Below, one piece after another: positions 1-7,722 of a stretch of DNA of 43,108 nucleotides (position 1 is its first letter; each line of letters starts with the position of its first letter). The notes under the pieces were generated by a model. That model worked only from the letters and a program-made list of their open reading frames with translations, did not search any database and was not told where the DNA came from. Both the position numbers and the translations under genes were made by a program. This stretch comes from Rhizobium sp. Q54 (GTDB lineage Bacteria > Pseudomonadota > Alphaproteobacteria > Reyranellales > Reyranellaceae). Where the stretch lies: assembly GCA_945903635.1 (NCBI GenBank), contig CAMDOT010000024.1, forward strand, positions 1-43,108, in the 5' to 3' direction.

Positions 1-156
1 AACAACTACTGGGACTGGCAGGCCGGCTTCATCGTCACCGTCTACGGCGTCGACCTCACCGCCGCCTATACCGGCACAAACCTCAGCGTCCAGGACTGCC
101 TCGGCACGCAAAACTGCGCCAGCCGCGTCATCGTCGGAATCAGCAAGACCTTCTGA
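1..156 (+). CDS. C-terminus of a TorF-like putative porin (partial)
   Basis: Frame 1 is open from the first base to a TGA at 154-156, giving the last 51 residues of a protein whose start lies outside the window. The segment has alternating aromatic and hydrophobic residues, a VDLTAAYTGTNLS strand, a Cys pair (DCLGTQNC) and ends in SKTF. A terminal Phe is the usual C-terminal signature of outer-membrane beta-barrels recognised by BAM. The pattern resembles the TorF/TIGR02001 family of putative porins, which I recall ending in a similar Cys-containing loop and aromatic strand. The outer-membrane location follows from the terminal Phe; the family call rests on pattern memory only. The next 150 bases hold nothing I recognise. 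Confidence 0.6.
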   Translation, partial: NNYWDWQAGFIVTVYGVDLTAAYTGTNLSVQDCLGTQNCASRVIVGISKTF

Positions 157-311
157 TCCGCAGGCCCCTAAGGCCTCGCCGACTTTATGTGGCGGCTATG
201 GCGAACGCACACCATCCTTCTCGAATTCATATGCCCATGCGCTTAGGTGTTCGGACGTCCCAGTGACCGTCGTGAGGGAAACCTCTCGCCGAATGCAAAG
301 GACGCGTATCG

Positions 312-560
312 ATGCCGATCATTTTCCGACACATCAGCGCCATCGCTCTCGCCGCCATTCTTCTGTGTGGTGGCAGGGTCCTGACCGACTTTGCGTGGAC
401 CGCACCGGTGGAGCGTCCGACGAAACCGCAGGTACGGTCGGACGCACTTGCAATCGATGTCAAACCTTTGGATGCCAAGCCTTTCAGGTCGCGGTGCCGG
501 ATCTATTTCGGCTGCCCGCCTGTCATCCGCGTGGCGGCGGTCGCCACCCTTCAACAGTGA
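312..560 (+). CDS. small exported hypothetical protein
   Basis: Open frame of 82 residues. An AAAGGA ribosome binding site lies about nine bases before the ATG. The first 25 residues are a short basic start and a hydrophobic core (ISAIALAAILLCGG), like a signal peptide or a single membrane anchor. The rest is basic and contains two cysteines near the end (RCRIYFGC), which could form a disulphide if the protein is periplasmic. It ends 14 bases before the next gene, so the two may be cotranscribed. I do not recognise a family. The call rests on the ribosome site, the signal-like N-terminus and the good spacing. Confidence 0.5.
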   Translation: MPIIFRHISAIALAAILLCGGRVLTDFAWTAPVERPTKPQVRSDALAIDVKPLDAKPFRSRCRIYFGCPPVIRVAAVATLQQ

Positions 561-574
561 CGAGGAGTATGTTC

Positions 575-1057
575 ATGTCTGTCCAGGTTGCGAACGCCGT
601 CGAAGGCGAGCCTCCGTCTACCGCTGCGATCGACGACGCGTCCTCCGCGGCGCGGGTCGATCGCATCATGGCGGTCGCGCATATGCCGGTGACGGCGCGC
701 GTGGCACTCATTGGGCACCACACCTTGCCGCTTCTGCTGGCGCTCCTGCGGCGCGGTTGTGCGGCCGTGCGCTCGCTCCGCCCCGGCACGCCATCGCCCG
801 ACCGCGAAACGGCGGACCTCGCCTGGATCGTGGACGTGCAGGGCGACAGCGAACTCGACGATGCGCTTCACGCCGCGCGCTCGCGCATCGGCGCCACGGG
901 CCTTGTCGTCGTCGAGGGTGCGAACTGCGTCTGTCGCCAGGGACTTCTGGCGATTCGCGACCGCGCCGTGGCGCTCGGTCTCGATGTCATCGCCTTTGAC
1001 CACACGGCGCGGCGCCTGGTGCTGGGTATCCGGCCCCGCCTGGCGATGGCCGCCTGA
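575..1057 (+). CDS. hypothetical cytoplasmic protein, alpha/beta type
   Basis: A 160-residue protein. The ATG at 575 is chosen because GAGGAG at 562-567 is seven bases upstream; the in-frame ATG at 569 would be only one base away. The sequence alternates hydrophobic strands and helices (ARVALIGHHTLPLL, LAWIVDVQG, TGLVVVEG, LGLDVIAFD), which suggests a small Rossmann-like or nucleotide-binding-like fold, but no catalytic motif is visible. No signal peptide or membrane segment is seen. It is followed by an imperfect hairpin at 1066-1097 that could end transcription. Function unknown. Confidence 0.65.
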   Translation: MSVQVANAVEGEPPSTAAIDDASSAARVDRIMAVAHMPVTARVALIGHHTLPLLLALLRRGCAAVRSLRPGTPSPDRETADLAWIVDVQGDSELDDALHAARSRIGATGLVVVEGANCVCRQGLLAIRDRAVALGLDVIAFDHTARRLVLGIRPRLAMAA

Positions 1058-1065
1058 GTTCAGAT

Positions 1066-1097
1066 TTCTCCTCCTCCCCGTCTCACGCGGAGGAGAA
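1066..1097 (+). terminator. stem-loop downstream of the 575-1057 gene
   Basis: TTCTCCTCC at 1066-1074 pairs perfectly with GGAGGAGAA at 1089-1097 over a 14-base loop, nine bases after the stop codon. There is no proper T-tract, so it may be an mRNA 3' end or a decayed member of the CTCCTCCCCCGT palindromic repeat family seen at 17.6 kb and at the window end. Confidence 0.4.
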
Positions 1098-1139
1098 GAA
1101 CCGATTCTGCTTCAGCAGGAAAGACACTAGCCTTGGCGG

Positions 1140-1364
1140 ATGGACAGCCTCACCATCTTCGGCCTGGTCGCCGTCACCCTCATGCTGGTTTTCTATGCCC
1201 TGGAGGGCCGCAGCCCACATTACATCCTGGCCTTCGCGGGAGCCTGCGCCCTGGGATCGACCTACGGCTTCCTGCAAGGCGCGTGGCCGTTCGGCGTCGT
1301 CGAGGCCATTTGGGCAGGTGTCGCCGTGTGGCGCTGGCGGGCCAGAGTGATGCGGCAAGAATGA
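1140..1364 (+). CDS. small inner-membrane protein
   Basis: 74 residues with two predicted membrane spans: LTIFGLVAVTLMLVFYALEG and, after a short HYI loop, a stretch ending in FLQGAWPFGVVEAIWAGVAVW. A basic C-terminal tail (RWRARVMRQE) would lie in the cytoplasm. The EGRS-HYILAF-GACALGSTYGFLQG-WPFG core resembles short conserved alphaproteobacterial membrane proteins of unknown function. It overlaps the decayed kinase fragment just downstream by only a few bases. No ribosome site is strong (weak GGCGGA upstream), so expression level is uncertain. Confidence 0.65.
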   Translation: MDSLTIFGLVAVTLMLVFYALEGRSPHYILAFAGACALGSTYGFLQGAWPFGVVEAIWAGVAVWRWRARVMRQE

Positions 1365-1368
1365 CGCA

Positions 1369-1683
1369 ACACGCCTCTCCATAGTCCACGGTGTCGCGCT
1401 GCAGCCGCACGGCGCGCTGCGCCTGCTGAGCGAGCCCGGACAGGGCGCGCGCGCGGAACTCTGGCTGCCGATCTCGACCGAGCAGGCAGTGATGACCCCG
1501 ACGGCCCGCGGCCTCAGGGCCGGCCTGCCCATTCTGCTCGCCACCGGTTATGCCGATCTGCCGGTCGGCGCCGTCCTCGACCTGCCGCGCCTGTCGAAGC
1601 CCTATCACCAGAGGCAATTGGCGGAGCAGATCACGGCGCTGGTCGGGCGTGAGGTCTCTGGCGCGCCTCGGATCATGCACTGA
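1369..1683 (+). pseudogene. remnant of a hybrid sensor histidine kinase
   Basis: Frame 1 reads without a start codon as the end of a histidine-kinase ATPase domain (LSIVHG, then LRLLSEPGQGARAELWLP). It passes without a stop into the end of a response-regulator receiver domain (LPILLATGYAD, then LSKPYHQRQLAEQI with the conserved Lys-Pro) and stops at TGA 1681. The ATPase N, G1 and F boxes, the dimerisation His and the first two thirds of the receiver, including the phosphoacceptor Asp, are missing. The kinase at 12919-15570 shows the expected intact order. This is therefore the scar of a large upstream loss plus an internal deletion that kept the frame. Confidence 0.75.
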
Positions 1684-1894
1684 GCATCAGATGAAGCGAT
1701 AGCCGATCGCTCGGCGCTGAGTTCCAGGCGGCCGGGTGTGATCGCAACGGCGGGCCCTCTTGGTCTGGACGTCTTTTTGCAGTCCTCTCTCGTCCTGCCG
1801 TCCATCCGGCGGGTGTCCCTTGTCATCGGGCTTGGGGGCGCGGATGATCATTGAACATCCACGCATCCAAACGACGTGGCACGGGGGAGCGAAC

Positions 1895-2914
1895 ATGCGC
1901 AATGCAATCTGTGCGGGTGTCGTCGGGCTTGTCGCTGCGGTCGTGGGCCTTCCGGCGACAGCCGGAACGATCCTGGATGCCGTGAAGGCGCGCGGCCAGT
2001 TGATCTGTGGCGTGCCCGGCCCGACGGTCGGCTTCGCCAACGAGGTCAACGGCAAGTATGTCGGCCTGGATGTCGATATCTGCCGGGCCGCCGCGACCGC
2101 GCTCCTGGGCGATGCCGCCAAGGTCAAGTTCGTGCCGCTGCTTGCCGACAAGCGCTTGCCCGCGCTCAAGGCCGGCGAGGTCGATCTCCTGGTCTCGAAC
2201 TCGACCCTCACCCTCGGGCGCGCCGCTGAAGCGGGCTTCGAGTTCCTCGCCGTCTATTTCTATGACGGCCAGGGCATGTTGGTGCCGCGCAAGCTCAACA
2301 AGCGCACCATCGAGGACCTGAATGGCGCATCGGTCTGTGTTGCCGGCGGCACCACAAGCGAACGAAATCTCGCCAATCACTTTCGGGCAAGCAAGCTCAC
2401 CTACAAGCCGGTCGTGTTGCAGAAGGTCGAGGATGTCCGTGCCAGCTTCTTCGGTGGCAAATGCGATGCCTATACGGCAGACGCTGCCCTGCTCTATGCC
2501 GCGCGGGCGGCCTACGCGTCGAACCCGGCGGACTACATGGTCCTGCCAAAGCTGATCTCGAAGGAGCCGTTGGTGCAGATCGTGCGCGCCGGCGACGCCG
2601 ACTTTGCGCGCATCGTCCGCTGGTCCTTCTTTGCCATGGTCGAGGCGGAGGAAAGGCGCGTCAATTCGAAGAACGTCGACGACATGCTGAAGAGCGAGGA
2701 CGAGACCATCAAGCGCCTGCTTGGCGTGACACCGGGGCTCGGCAAGGCGCTCGGGGTCGACGATCGCTGGGTCTACAACATCGTGAAGCAGGTCGGGAAC
2801 TATGGCGAGGTCTTCGACCGCAACCTGGGCGCCGCATCGGCTCTCAAGGTGGCGCGCGGCCTGAATGCGCTCTGGACCGAAGGCGGCATGCAGTACTCGC
2901 CACCCTTCCAGTAA
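1895..2914 (+). CDS. amino-acid ABC transporter substrate-binding protein (AapJ-like)
   Basis: 339 residues with a classic Sec signal peptide (about residues 1-23, ending PATAG) and the type-2 periplasmic binding fold. Recognisable elements are the first strand with GQLICGVPGPTVGFA, then YVGLDVDICRA, a VDLLVSNSTLTLGRA segment where general amino-acid binding proteins carry the ligand-binding DLL-NT-T-R motif, and DAYTADAALLYA. Length and order fit the AapJ/BztA family that delivers L-amino acids to an inner-membrane ABC permease. No permease or ATPase gene is adjacent, so it is an orphan here. The ATG at 1895 has GGGGGAG six bases upstream, and an earlier in-frame ATG would destroy the signal peptide. 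The gene converges on the deacetylase gene, 13 bases away. Confidence 0.88.
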   Translation: MRNAICAGVVGLVAAVVGLPATAGTILDAVKARGQLICGVPGPTVGFANEVNGKYVGLDVDICRAAATALLGDAAKVKFVPLLADKRLPALKAGEVDLLVSNSTLTLGRAAEAGFEFLAVYFYDGQGMLVPRKLNKRTIEDLNGASVCVAGGTTSERNLANHFRASKLTYKPVVLQKVEDVRASFFGGKCDAYTADAALLYAARAAYASNPADYMVLPKLISKEPLVQIVRAGDADFARIVRWSFFAMVEAEERRVNSKNVDDMLKSEDETIKRLLGVTPGLGKALGVDDRWVYNIVKQVGNYGEVFDRNLGAASALKVARGLNALWTEGGMQYSPPFQ

Positions 2915-2927
2915 GCGGGGCCGGAAT

Positions 2928-3830
2928 TCACGCCCGCGGCTGCGTGCGATACCAGTCGAGGATCTCGGCGCCGGTCCACATCACCACGCCGGTGTGGCCG
3001 AGGATGTAGTCGTACAGCATTTCCAGATACTTGATCCGGTGCGGCACGCCGGTGAGGTAGGGATGGATCGAGATCGCCATCACGCGCGGCGCCTTGGCGC
3101 CGTCGAGGTAGAGGCGGTCGAACTGGTCGCGACCGCGCCGCAGGATCTCGTCCGAGGGCTGCTGCTGGACGGCGCTGATGACCACGTCGTTGATCTCGAC
3201 GGTGTAGGGCACGGAGACGATCTCGCCGGCCCGCGTCTTCAGCGAAACCGGCTGCTCGTCGAGCACCCAGTCGGCGACATATTCGATGCCGGCCTCGGCC
3301 AGCAGGTCGAGCGTCTCGTCGGTCTCGGTGAGGCCGGGGCTTTCCCAGCCGCGCGGCGGCTTGCCGGTGAAATCCTTTATCGCCGCGATCGTGTCGGCGA
3401 TGGCGGCGCGCTGGTCGTCGACTCGATGCATGGGCTTCTGCACGAAGCCGTGGCCCATGAACTCCCAGCCGGCGTCGCGCGCCGCCTCGCAGGCTTCGCG
3501 ATAGAGCGTGCAGGCCGTGCCGTTCACGGCAAAGGTCGCCTTGAGGCCGCGGCTGCCCAGCGCGTCGAGGAAACGCCAGAAGCCCACGCGCATGCCGTAC
3601 TCGTGCCACGCCCAGTTGGGCACATCGGGCAGCAGCGGCTGGCCCATCGGTGGTGGCAGCACGGCGCGCGGCATGGCGCCCGTCGGGCTCCAGTTCTCGA
3701 CATTGACGATCGTCCACACCGCGACCCGCGCATCGCCCGGCAGTTTGAGCGGCGGCCGCTTGTGGATCGGCCGGTAGGGCAGGCGGGCGCGGATGCTGCC
3801 GCCCACCTCGCCGTTCTTGCTGTCGGCCAT
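2928..3830 (-). CDS. polysaccharide-deacetylase (NodB/PuuE-like) family protein
   Basis: 300 residues starting at the ATG complementary to 3828-3830, two bases after the stop of the LLM monooxygenase gene, so the two form one operon. The NodB-fold landmarks are present: LKATFAVNGTACTLY, EFMGHGFVQKP with a metal-type His, FTGKPPRGWESPG (the RxP-type loop) and a C-terminal AISIHPYLTGVPHR segment. The usual TFDD of chitin deacetylases is replaced by WTIVNVENWSPTG, which resembles allantoinase PuuE-type members that act on cyclic amides rather than polysaccharides. No signal peptide is seen, so a cytoplasmic small-molecule hydrolase is more likely than a cell-wall enzyme. Exact substrate unknown. 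Confidence 0.82.
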   Translation of the reverse strand: MADSKNGEVGGSIRARLPYRPIHKRPPLKLPGDARVAVWTIVNVENWSPTGAMPRAVLPPPMGQPLLPDVPNWAWHEYGMRVGFWRFLDALGSRGLKATFAVNGTACTLYREACEAARDAGWEFMGHGFVQKPMHRVDDQRAAIADTIAAIKDFTGKPPRGWESPGLTETDETLDLLAEAGIEYVADWVLDEQPVSLKTRAGEIVSVPYTVEINDVVISAVQQQPSDEILRRGRDQFDRLYLDGAKAPRVMAISIHPYLTGVPHRIKYLEMLYDYILGHTGVVMWTGAEILDWYRTQPRA

Positions 3831-3832
3831 GG

Positions 3833-5140
3833 CTAAAACTCCAGCAGGTTTTCGCGCAAGGTCTTGTGGGCATAGGCCTTGCGCGTGAGGCCGCGGCGCT
3901 GCAGTTCCGGCACCAGCCCGTCGCACACCTCCATGATGTAGCGCCGGTCGAAATAGCCGTTGAACAGCAGGAATCCGTCGCCGCCGACCTCCTCCATGAT
4001 GTCCTGCATCATGCCGGCCACATGGTCCGGCGTGCCGGTGAAGTCGATGCCGGCCTTGCTGGCATAGCTCTGCACGATCGAGCGTGGCGTCTTGCCGATC
4101 CATTTGGCGAGCGAGGACTGGTGGCCGTTGGTCGTGAGGCTGACCGGCAGCGGCGTGTCGAGGTCGAACTTCGAGAAGTCGATGCCGGTGAGGCGCGACA
4201 TGCCCGAGAGCTGCATGTCCATGTGCTCTTCGGCGGCCTGGCGCTCGAGCAGCCGCCGCTCGCGCGCCGCCGCCATCGTGGTGTCGACGATCGGGTAGGC
4301 GAGGAACAGCACCTTTATGCCGTCGGGATCACGGCCCAGCGCCACGGCCCGCTTCCGCACGTCCTCGCGGTAGGCCTTCATCGCCTCGATGCTGCCGCCG
4401 CCGTCGGTGATGATCGTGTCGGCCCAGCGCGACGCGAAGGCCTGGCCGCGCGGCGAACCGCCGGCCTGGCAGATCGGCACCCGGCCCTGCGGCGAACGCG
4501 GCGCGTTGAGCGGCCCGCGGCACCTGAAGTACTTGCCCTCGTGAAAGACCGGATGGACCTTGCTGCCGTCGGCGAACATCGGCCTGTCGCGGTCGAGCAC
4601 CACGGCGTCGGGCTCCCACGCCTCCCACAGGCGCGTCACGAGATCGGCGAACTCGTCGGCCACGTCGTAGCGCTCGTCGTGCGGACGTTGCATCTCGTGG
4701 CCGTAATTTTGCGCCGCGCCGTCATTGCTGCTGGTGACGCAGTTCCAGCCGATCCGGCCCTCGGTCACGTGATCGAGCGTATTGACCAGCCGGGCCAGCA
4801 GGAACGGCGGGTATTCGCTGGTGGAAAGCGTCGGCACCAGTCCGAGATGCTTGGTCGCCTGCGCGAGATAGGGCACCAGCACGGCCGGATCGAGCTTGGG
4901 CGTGCTGGCGGCGTACTTCAGGTAGGTGTCGTGGCTGCCCTGGTAGGTATAGGGCAGCATCGAGGAATCCTCGATGATCATGTAGTCCATGCATGCCCGT
5001 TCCATGCCCTTGGCGAGGTCGATGAACAGGTCGGGCATCATCCAGCGGCCTGTATCGGCGCCGGGCCAGATCGAACGCCAGCTCTTGGGGCCGTAACCCT
5101 GCGACAGGAACCAGGCGAGGTGGAAGGGGTGCTTTGCCAT
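3833..5140 (-). CDS. LLM-class flavin-dependent monooxygenase (NtaA/SnaA/DszA-like)
   Basis: 435 residues, the normal length for the NtaA/SnaA/SoxA(DszA) branch of bacterial luciferase-like monooxygenases. These use FMNH2 from a partner reductase to oxidise organosulphur or aminopolycarboxylate compounds. Typical features are an N-terminal FHLAWFLSQGYGPKSWR strand, a TEGRIGWNCVTSSNDGAAQNYG segment (the WNxVTS motif of the family), PICQAGGSPRGQAFASRWAD, and a DGFLLFNGYF segment near the C-terminus. It is the first gene of a two-gene operon with the deacetylase-like hydrolase, so oxidation followed by hydrolysis of the same compound is plausible. It is divergent from the phosphatase gene, with starts 52 bases apart. 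Substrate not predictable. Confidence 0.88.
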   Translation of the reverse strand: MAKHPFHLAWFLSQGYGPKSWRSIWPGADTGRWMMPDLFIDLAKGMERACMDYMIIEDSSMLPYTYQGSHDTYLKYAASTPKLDPAVLVPYLAQATKHLGLVPTLSTSEYPPFLLARLVNTLDHVTEGRIGWNCVTSSNDGAAQNYGHEMQRPHDERYDVADEFADLVTRLWEAWEPDAVVLDRDRPMFADGSKVHPVFHEGKYFRCRGPLNAPRSPQGRVPICQAGGSPRGQAFASRWADTIITDGGGSIEAMKAYREDVRKRAVALGRDPDGIKVLFLAYPIVDTTMAAARERRLLERQAAEEHMDMQLSGMSRLTGIDFSKFDLDTPLPVSLTTNGHQSSLAKWIGKTPRSIVQSYASKAGIDFTGTPDHVAGMMQDIMEEVGGDGFLLFNGYFDRRYIMEVCDGLVPELQRRGLTRKAYAHKTLRENLLEF

Positions 5141-5192
5141 GATCCCAGATTATCTGCAAAAGCTCTGCCATCCGAGGGTAGAAGAAGGGCTC

Positions 5193-5669
5193 ATGACCGC
5201 CAGAATGACCGTCGGCATCCTTTTCGTCTGCACCGGCAACACCTGCCGCTCGCCGATGGCGGCGGGCGTGATGCGCTCGCTCGTGCGACAGGCGGGACTG
5301 CGCGATGCCATCGAGATCGCCTCCGCCGGAACCGCAATCCGCCATGCGGATCAGCCGCCCAGCCCGTTGGCGATCGAAGCCGCCGCCCGGCGCGGCCACG
5401 ACATCGCCCACCACCGGTCGCGCGCACTGACGGCCGATGACCTCGCGCGCTTTACCCATCCGCTGGCGATGGCGCGCGCACATCTGGCCGCAATGCGATC
5501 TCTGGCGTCTCTCGATCTCGCAGATCGGCCGCGGATGTTCCTGATGGAGGACGTCGCCGATCCCTACGGCGGCACCCTCCAGGATTACGAACGCGCGCTC
5601 GACCTCATCGAGGCGGGGTGCGCGCGCCTGTTCGAGCAGATTGTTCGCGATCGGGGGCTGGTGGTGTAG
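5193..5669 (+). CDS. low-molecular-weight protein-tyrosine phosphatase family protein
   Basis: 158 residues. The signature loop CTGNTCRS (Cys13 to Arg19, CX5R) is intact near the N-terminus. A conserved DPYGG segment near residue 125 supplies the general-acid Asp typical of the family. LMW-PTPs hydrolyse phosphotyrosine or, in related members, phosphoarginine through a cysteinyl-phosphate intermediate in the cytoplasm. The ATG at 5193 is preferred because GAAGAAGGG is just upstream and the CX5R loop then lies at its usual distance from the start. The longer frame from 5139 would overlap the start of the divergent monooxygenase gene. The target protein is unknown. Confidence 0.85.
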   Translation: MTARMTVGILFVCTGNTCRSPMAAGVMRSLVRQAGLRDAIEIASAGTAIRHADQPPSPLAIEAAARRGHDIAHHRSRALTADDLARFTHPLAMARAHLAAMRSLASLDLADRPRMFLMEDVADPYGGTLQDYERALDLIEAGCARLFEQIVRDRGLVV

Positions 5670-5702
5670 CGTCGACGGCAATCAAACCGAGGGAGAGATG
5701 CC

Positions 5703-6569
5703 TTGAGCCGTTCTGCGCGATTTCGTGAGTTGTTCAAAACACCGCCGTTTGTCTGCATGGGCGCCCACGACGCCGTCACGGCGAAGCTCGCCGAGCAGGC
5801 CGGCGCGCCGGCCATCTACGTCAGCGGATTCGCCGCCTGCGGCATCATCGCAGGACAGCCCGATTTCGGCGTGCTGACCCAGACCGAGATGTTCGAGCAC
5901 ATCCGGCGCATCTGCCGGGCGACGACCCTGCCGGTCTTCGCCGATGCCGACACCGGCTACGGCGGTGTGCTCGATTGCCAGCGCACGATCCAGCTGTGGG
6001 AGGAAGCGGGCGCGTCCGTCCTGCACCTGGAAGACCAGGCGATGCCGAAGAAATGCGGCCACTTCGCCGGCAAGGAATTGATCCCGGCTGCCGAAATGCA
6101 GCAGAAGCTGCGCGCCATGCTGGACGCAAGACGCGATCCCGACTTCTTCATCGTGGCCCGCACCGATGCCATCGCCGTCACCGGCGTAAAAGACGCCATC
6201 GATCGTCTGGAAGCCTATGCCCAGACCGGCGTCGACGGGCTCTACGCCGATGCGCCGGAGAGCATCGAGCATCTGGAAGAAATCTCCCACCGCCTGAAAC
6301 GATACGGCCTGCCGATCCTGTTCAACATGGCCCGCTCCGGCAAGAGCCCGTATCTCTCGCTGAAGGAAGCCCATGCGCTGGGCTTCGCCTATTCGCTCCT
6401 GCCGATCGAGCCGATGTTCGCCATGCACAAGGCGGTCAAGGAGATGATGGAGATCTTCATGCGCGAAGGCTCGACCAACGCCATTGCCGATCGCCTGACC
6501 TCGTTCGCCGACTTCAACGACTTCGTCGGCCTGCAGGACGTCGTCGCGCGCAGCGGGAAGTACGCATGA
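5703..6569 (+). CDS. isocitrate lyase/PEP mutase superfamily lyase
   Basis: 288 residues of the PEP mutase/isocitrate lyase TIM-barrel superfamily. DADTGYGG (residues 81-88) carries the Mg-binding acids. The catalytic loop is KKCGH (116-120) with Cys118, which marks carbon-carbon lyases (methylisocitrate or dimethylmalate lyase type) rather than phosphonomutases. LHLEDQ and ARTDA are also conserved. Start: TTG at 5703 with GGGAGAG a few bases upstream. The ATG at 5698 is out of frame and gives only ATG-CCT-TGA overlapping the TTG. The gene overlaps the enoyl-CoA hydratase gene by four bases (ATGA), so the products probably work in one catabolic route. Substrate unknown; oxaloacetate decarboxylation is an alternative. 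Confidence 0.85.
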   Translation: MSRSARFRELFKTPPFVCMGAHDAVTAKLAEQAGAPAIYVSGFAACGIIAGQPDFGVLTQTEMFEHIRRICRATTLPVFADADTGYGGVLDCQRTIQLWEEAGASVLHLEDQAMPKKCGHFAGKELIPAAEMQQKLRAMLDARRDPDFFIVARTDAIAVTGVKDAIDRLEAYAQTGVDGLYADAPESIEHLEEISHRLKRYGLPILFNMARSGKSPYLSLKEAHALGFAYSLLPIEPMFAMHKAVKEMMEIFMREGSTNAIADRLTSFADFNDFVGLQDVVARSGKYA

Positions 6570-7291
6570 CGGCGACATCCATCGACGCCGAGCGCCGCGG
6601 CCGGGTCGAGATCATCCATATGCGGCGGCCCGATCACGGCAATCGCGTCACCCAGCAGATGGCGGAGGAGATCACGGCGGCGCTCGAAACCGCCCGGCGC
6701 GATCCCAAGGTCGGCGCCTGCGTGCTCACCGGCCGGGGAGAGGCGTTCTGCCTCGGCGGGCATTACCAGGGAGCAGGGCCGACCAGTGCCGGCCGCCTGG
6801 AATTCGGGCGCGCCTTCATCGATCTGGCGCAGGCGATGGCGCGGCTCGGCAAGCCGCTGATCGCCGCCATCAATGGCGATGCCCATGCCGGCGGCTTCAG
6901 CCTGGTCGTGGCCTGCGACATGGCGGTGATGGCCGACGACGCCACGCTGGGGTTGCCCGAAGCGGCCAAGGGCCTGTTCCCCTTCCTGGCACTCGCGATC
7001 GTGAAGGACGCGTTGCCCAAGAAGGTGCTGTTCGAGGTCGTCTACGGCGCCCGGCTGATGGACGCGGCCGAAGCCAAGGCACTGCATCTGGTGAACGAGA
7101 TTTTGGCGCGCGAAGAGGTGCTGGTACGGGCCGTGGCCATCGCCGAGCAGGCGAGCGCCTACAATCCCTCGATCGTGCGGCTGGGGCGCGATCTCTACTA
7201 CAACATGCGCAACCAGAGCCCGGCACAGGCTCTCGAAGAATCATACTTCGCCCTGGCCGCGGCCTTGGCCGCCGGGGACGAAGCGCGATAA
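6566..7291 (+). CDS. enoyl-CoA hydratase/isomerase family protein
   Basis: 241 residues of the crotonase fold. The oxyanion-hole segments are visible as EAFCLGGH (about residues 53-60) and INGDAHAGGFSLVVACDMAV (about 98-117), followed by LGLPEAAKGLFPF. The usual general-acid/base Glu of hydratases would sit in the GGFSL helix; its absence there suggests an isomerase, hydrolase or decarboxylase-type member, but this needs structural alignment. The ATG overlaps the stop of the upstream lyase gene (ATGA), giving translational coupling and implying a shared CoA-dependent degradation pathway. It converges on the cupin gene with a 13-base gap. Confidence 0.85.
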   Translation: MTATSIDAERRGRVEIIHMRRPDHGNRVTQQMAEEITAALETARRDPKVGACVLTGRGEAFCLGGHYQGAGPTSAGRLEFGRAFIDLAQAMARLGKPLIAAINGDAHAGGFSLVVACDMAVMADDATLGLPEAAKGLFPFLALAIVKDALPKKVLFEVVYGARLMDAAEAKALHLVNEILAREEVLVRAVAIAEQASAYNPSIVRLGRDLYYNMRNQSPAQALEESYFALAAALAAGDEAR

Positions 7292-7304
7292 AGGCCGCCG
7301 CCGG

Positions 7305-7685
7305 TCAGGCCGGGTCGAAGTAGTGAATTTCGAGCAGCAGGCAGCCGGTCTCCGACCTGAACGGGCCGTGGACGGCAAGGGGCGGGCGACAGGCATAGGT
7401 GCTGGGTGGAAACTTCTCGCCGCCCTGGCCGTTGGCGTCGCTGCCGACGATGAACTCGCCTGAGAGCACGTAAACTTCCTCCCAGTAGTTGTGCCAGATC
7501 GGCGCTGTCGTATGGGTGCCGGGCGCGAAGCGCAGCAGCCGGGTTCGTGTGCCGCTGCCGCGCGCCTCGTCGAGCGCGCCCGAGATGATCTTCTGCTGGA
7601 CGCCGGGCGGGTAGCCTTCGGGCGTTTCCCAGCCGCTGTTCATGTCGAGCGTATGGAATTCCCGATGCAGCTTGTTGACAGTCAC
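7305..7685 (-). CDS. cupin-domain protein
   Basis: 126 residues with a single small beta-barrel. The two cupin motifs are recognisable: motif 1 around THTTAPIWHNYWEEVYVLSGEF (metal-type His and Glu at about 58-70) and motif 2 around YACRPPLAVHGPFRSETG. Such single-domain cupins are metal-dependent dioxygenases, isomerases or ligand-binding proteins in the cytoplasm; the reaction here cannot be read from sequence. It lies 37 bases upstream of the peptide-binding protein gene stop on the same strand, so it is the distal gene of that transcript if there is no terminator. Start: ATG at 7685. Confidence 0.8.
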   Translation of the reverse strand: MTVNKLHREFHTLDMNSGWETPEGYPPGVQQKIISGALDEARGSGTRTRLLRFAPGTHTTAPIWHNYWEEVYVLSGEFIVGSDANGQGGEKFPPSTYACRPPLAVHGPFRSETGCLLLEIHYFDPA

Positions 7686-7722
7686 GATGTCCCCCAGCCT
7701 CCACGGCTGGCCCCTGCTTACG

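Noticed and set aside
5139..5192. Longer N-terminus for the low-molecular-weight phosphatase
   Set aside because: It would overlap the start of the divergent monooxygenase gene and has no ribosome site, while the ATG at 5193 has one and fits the family.
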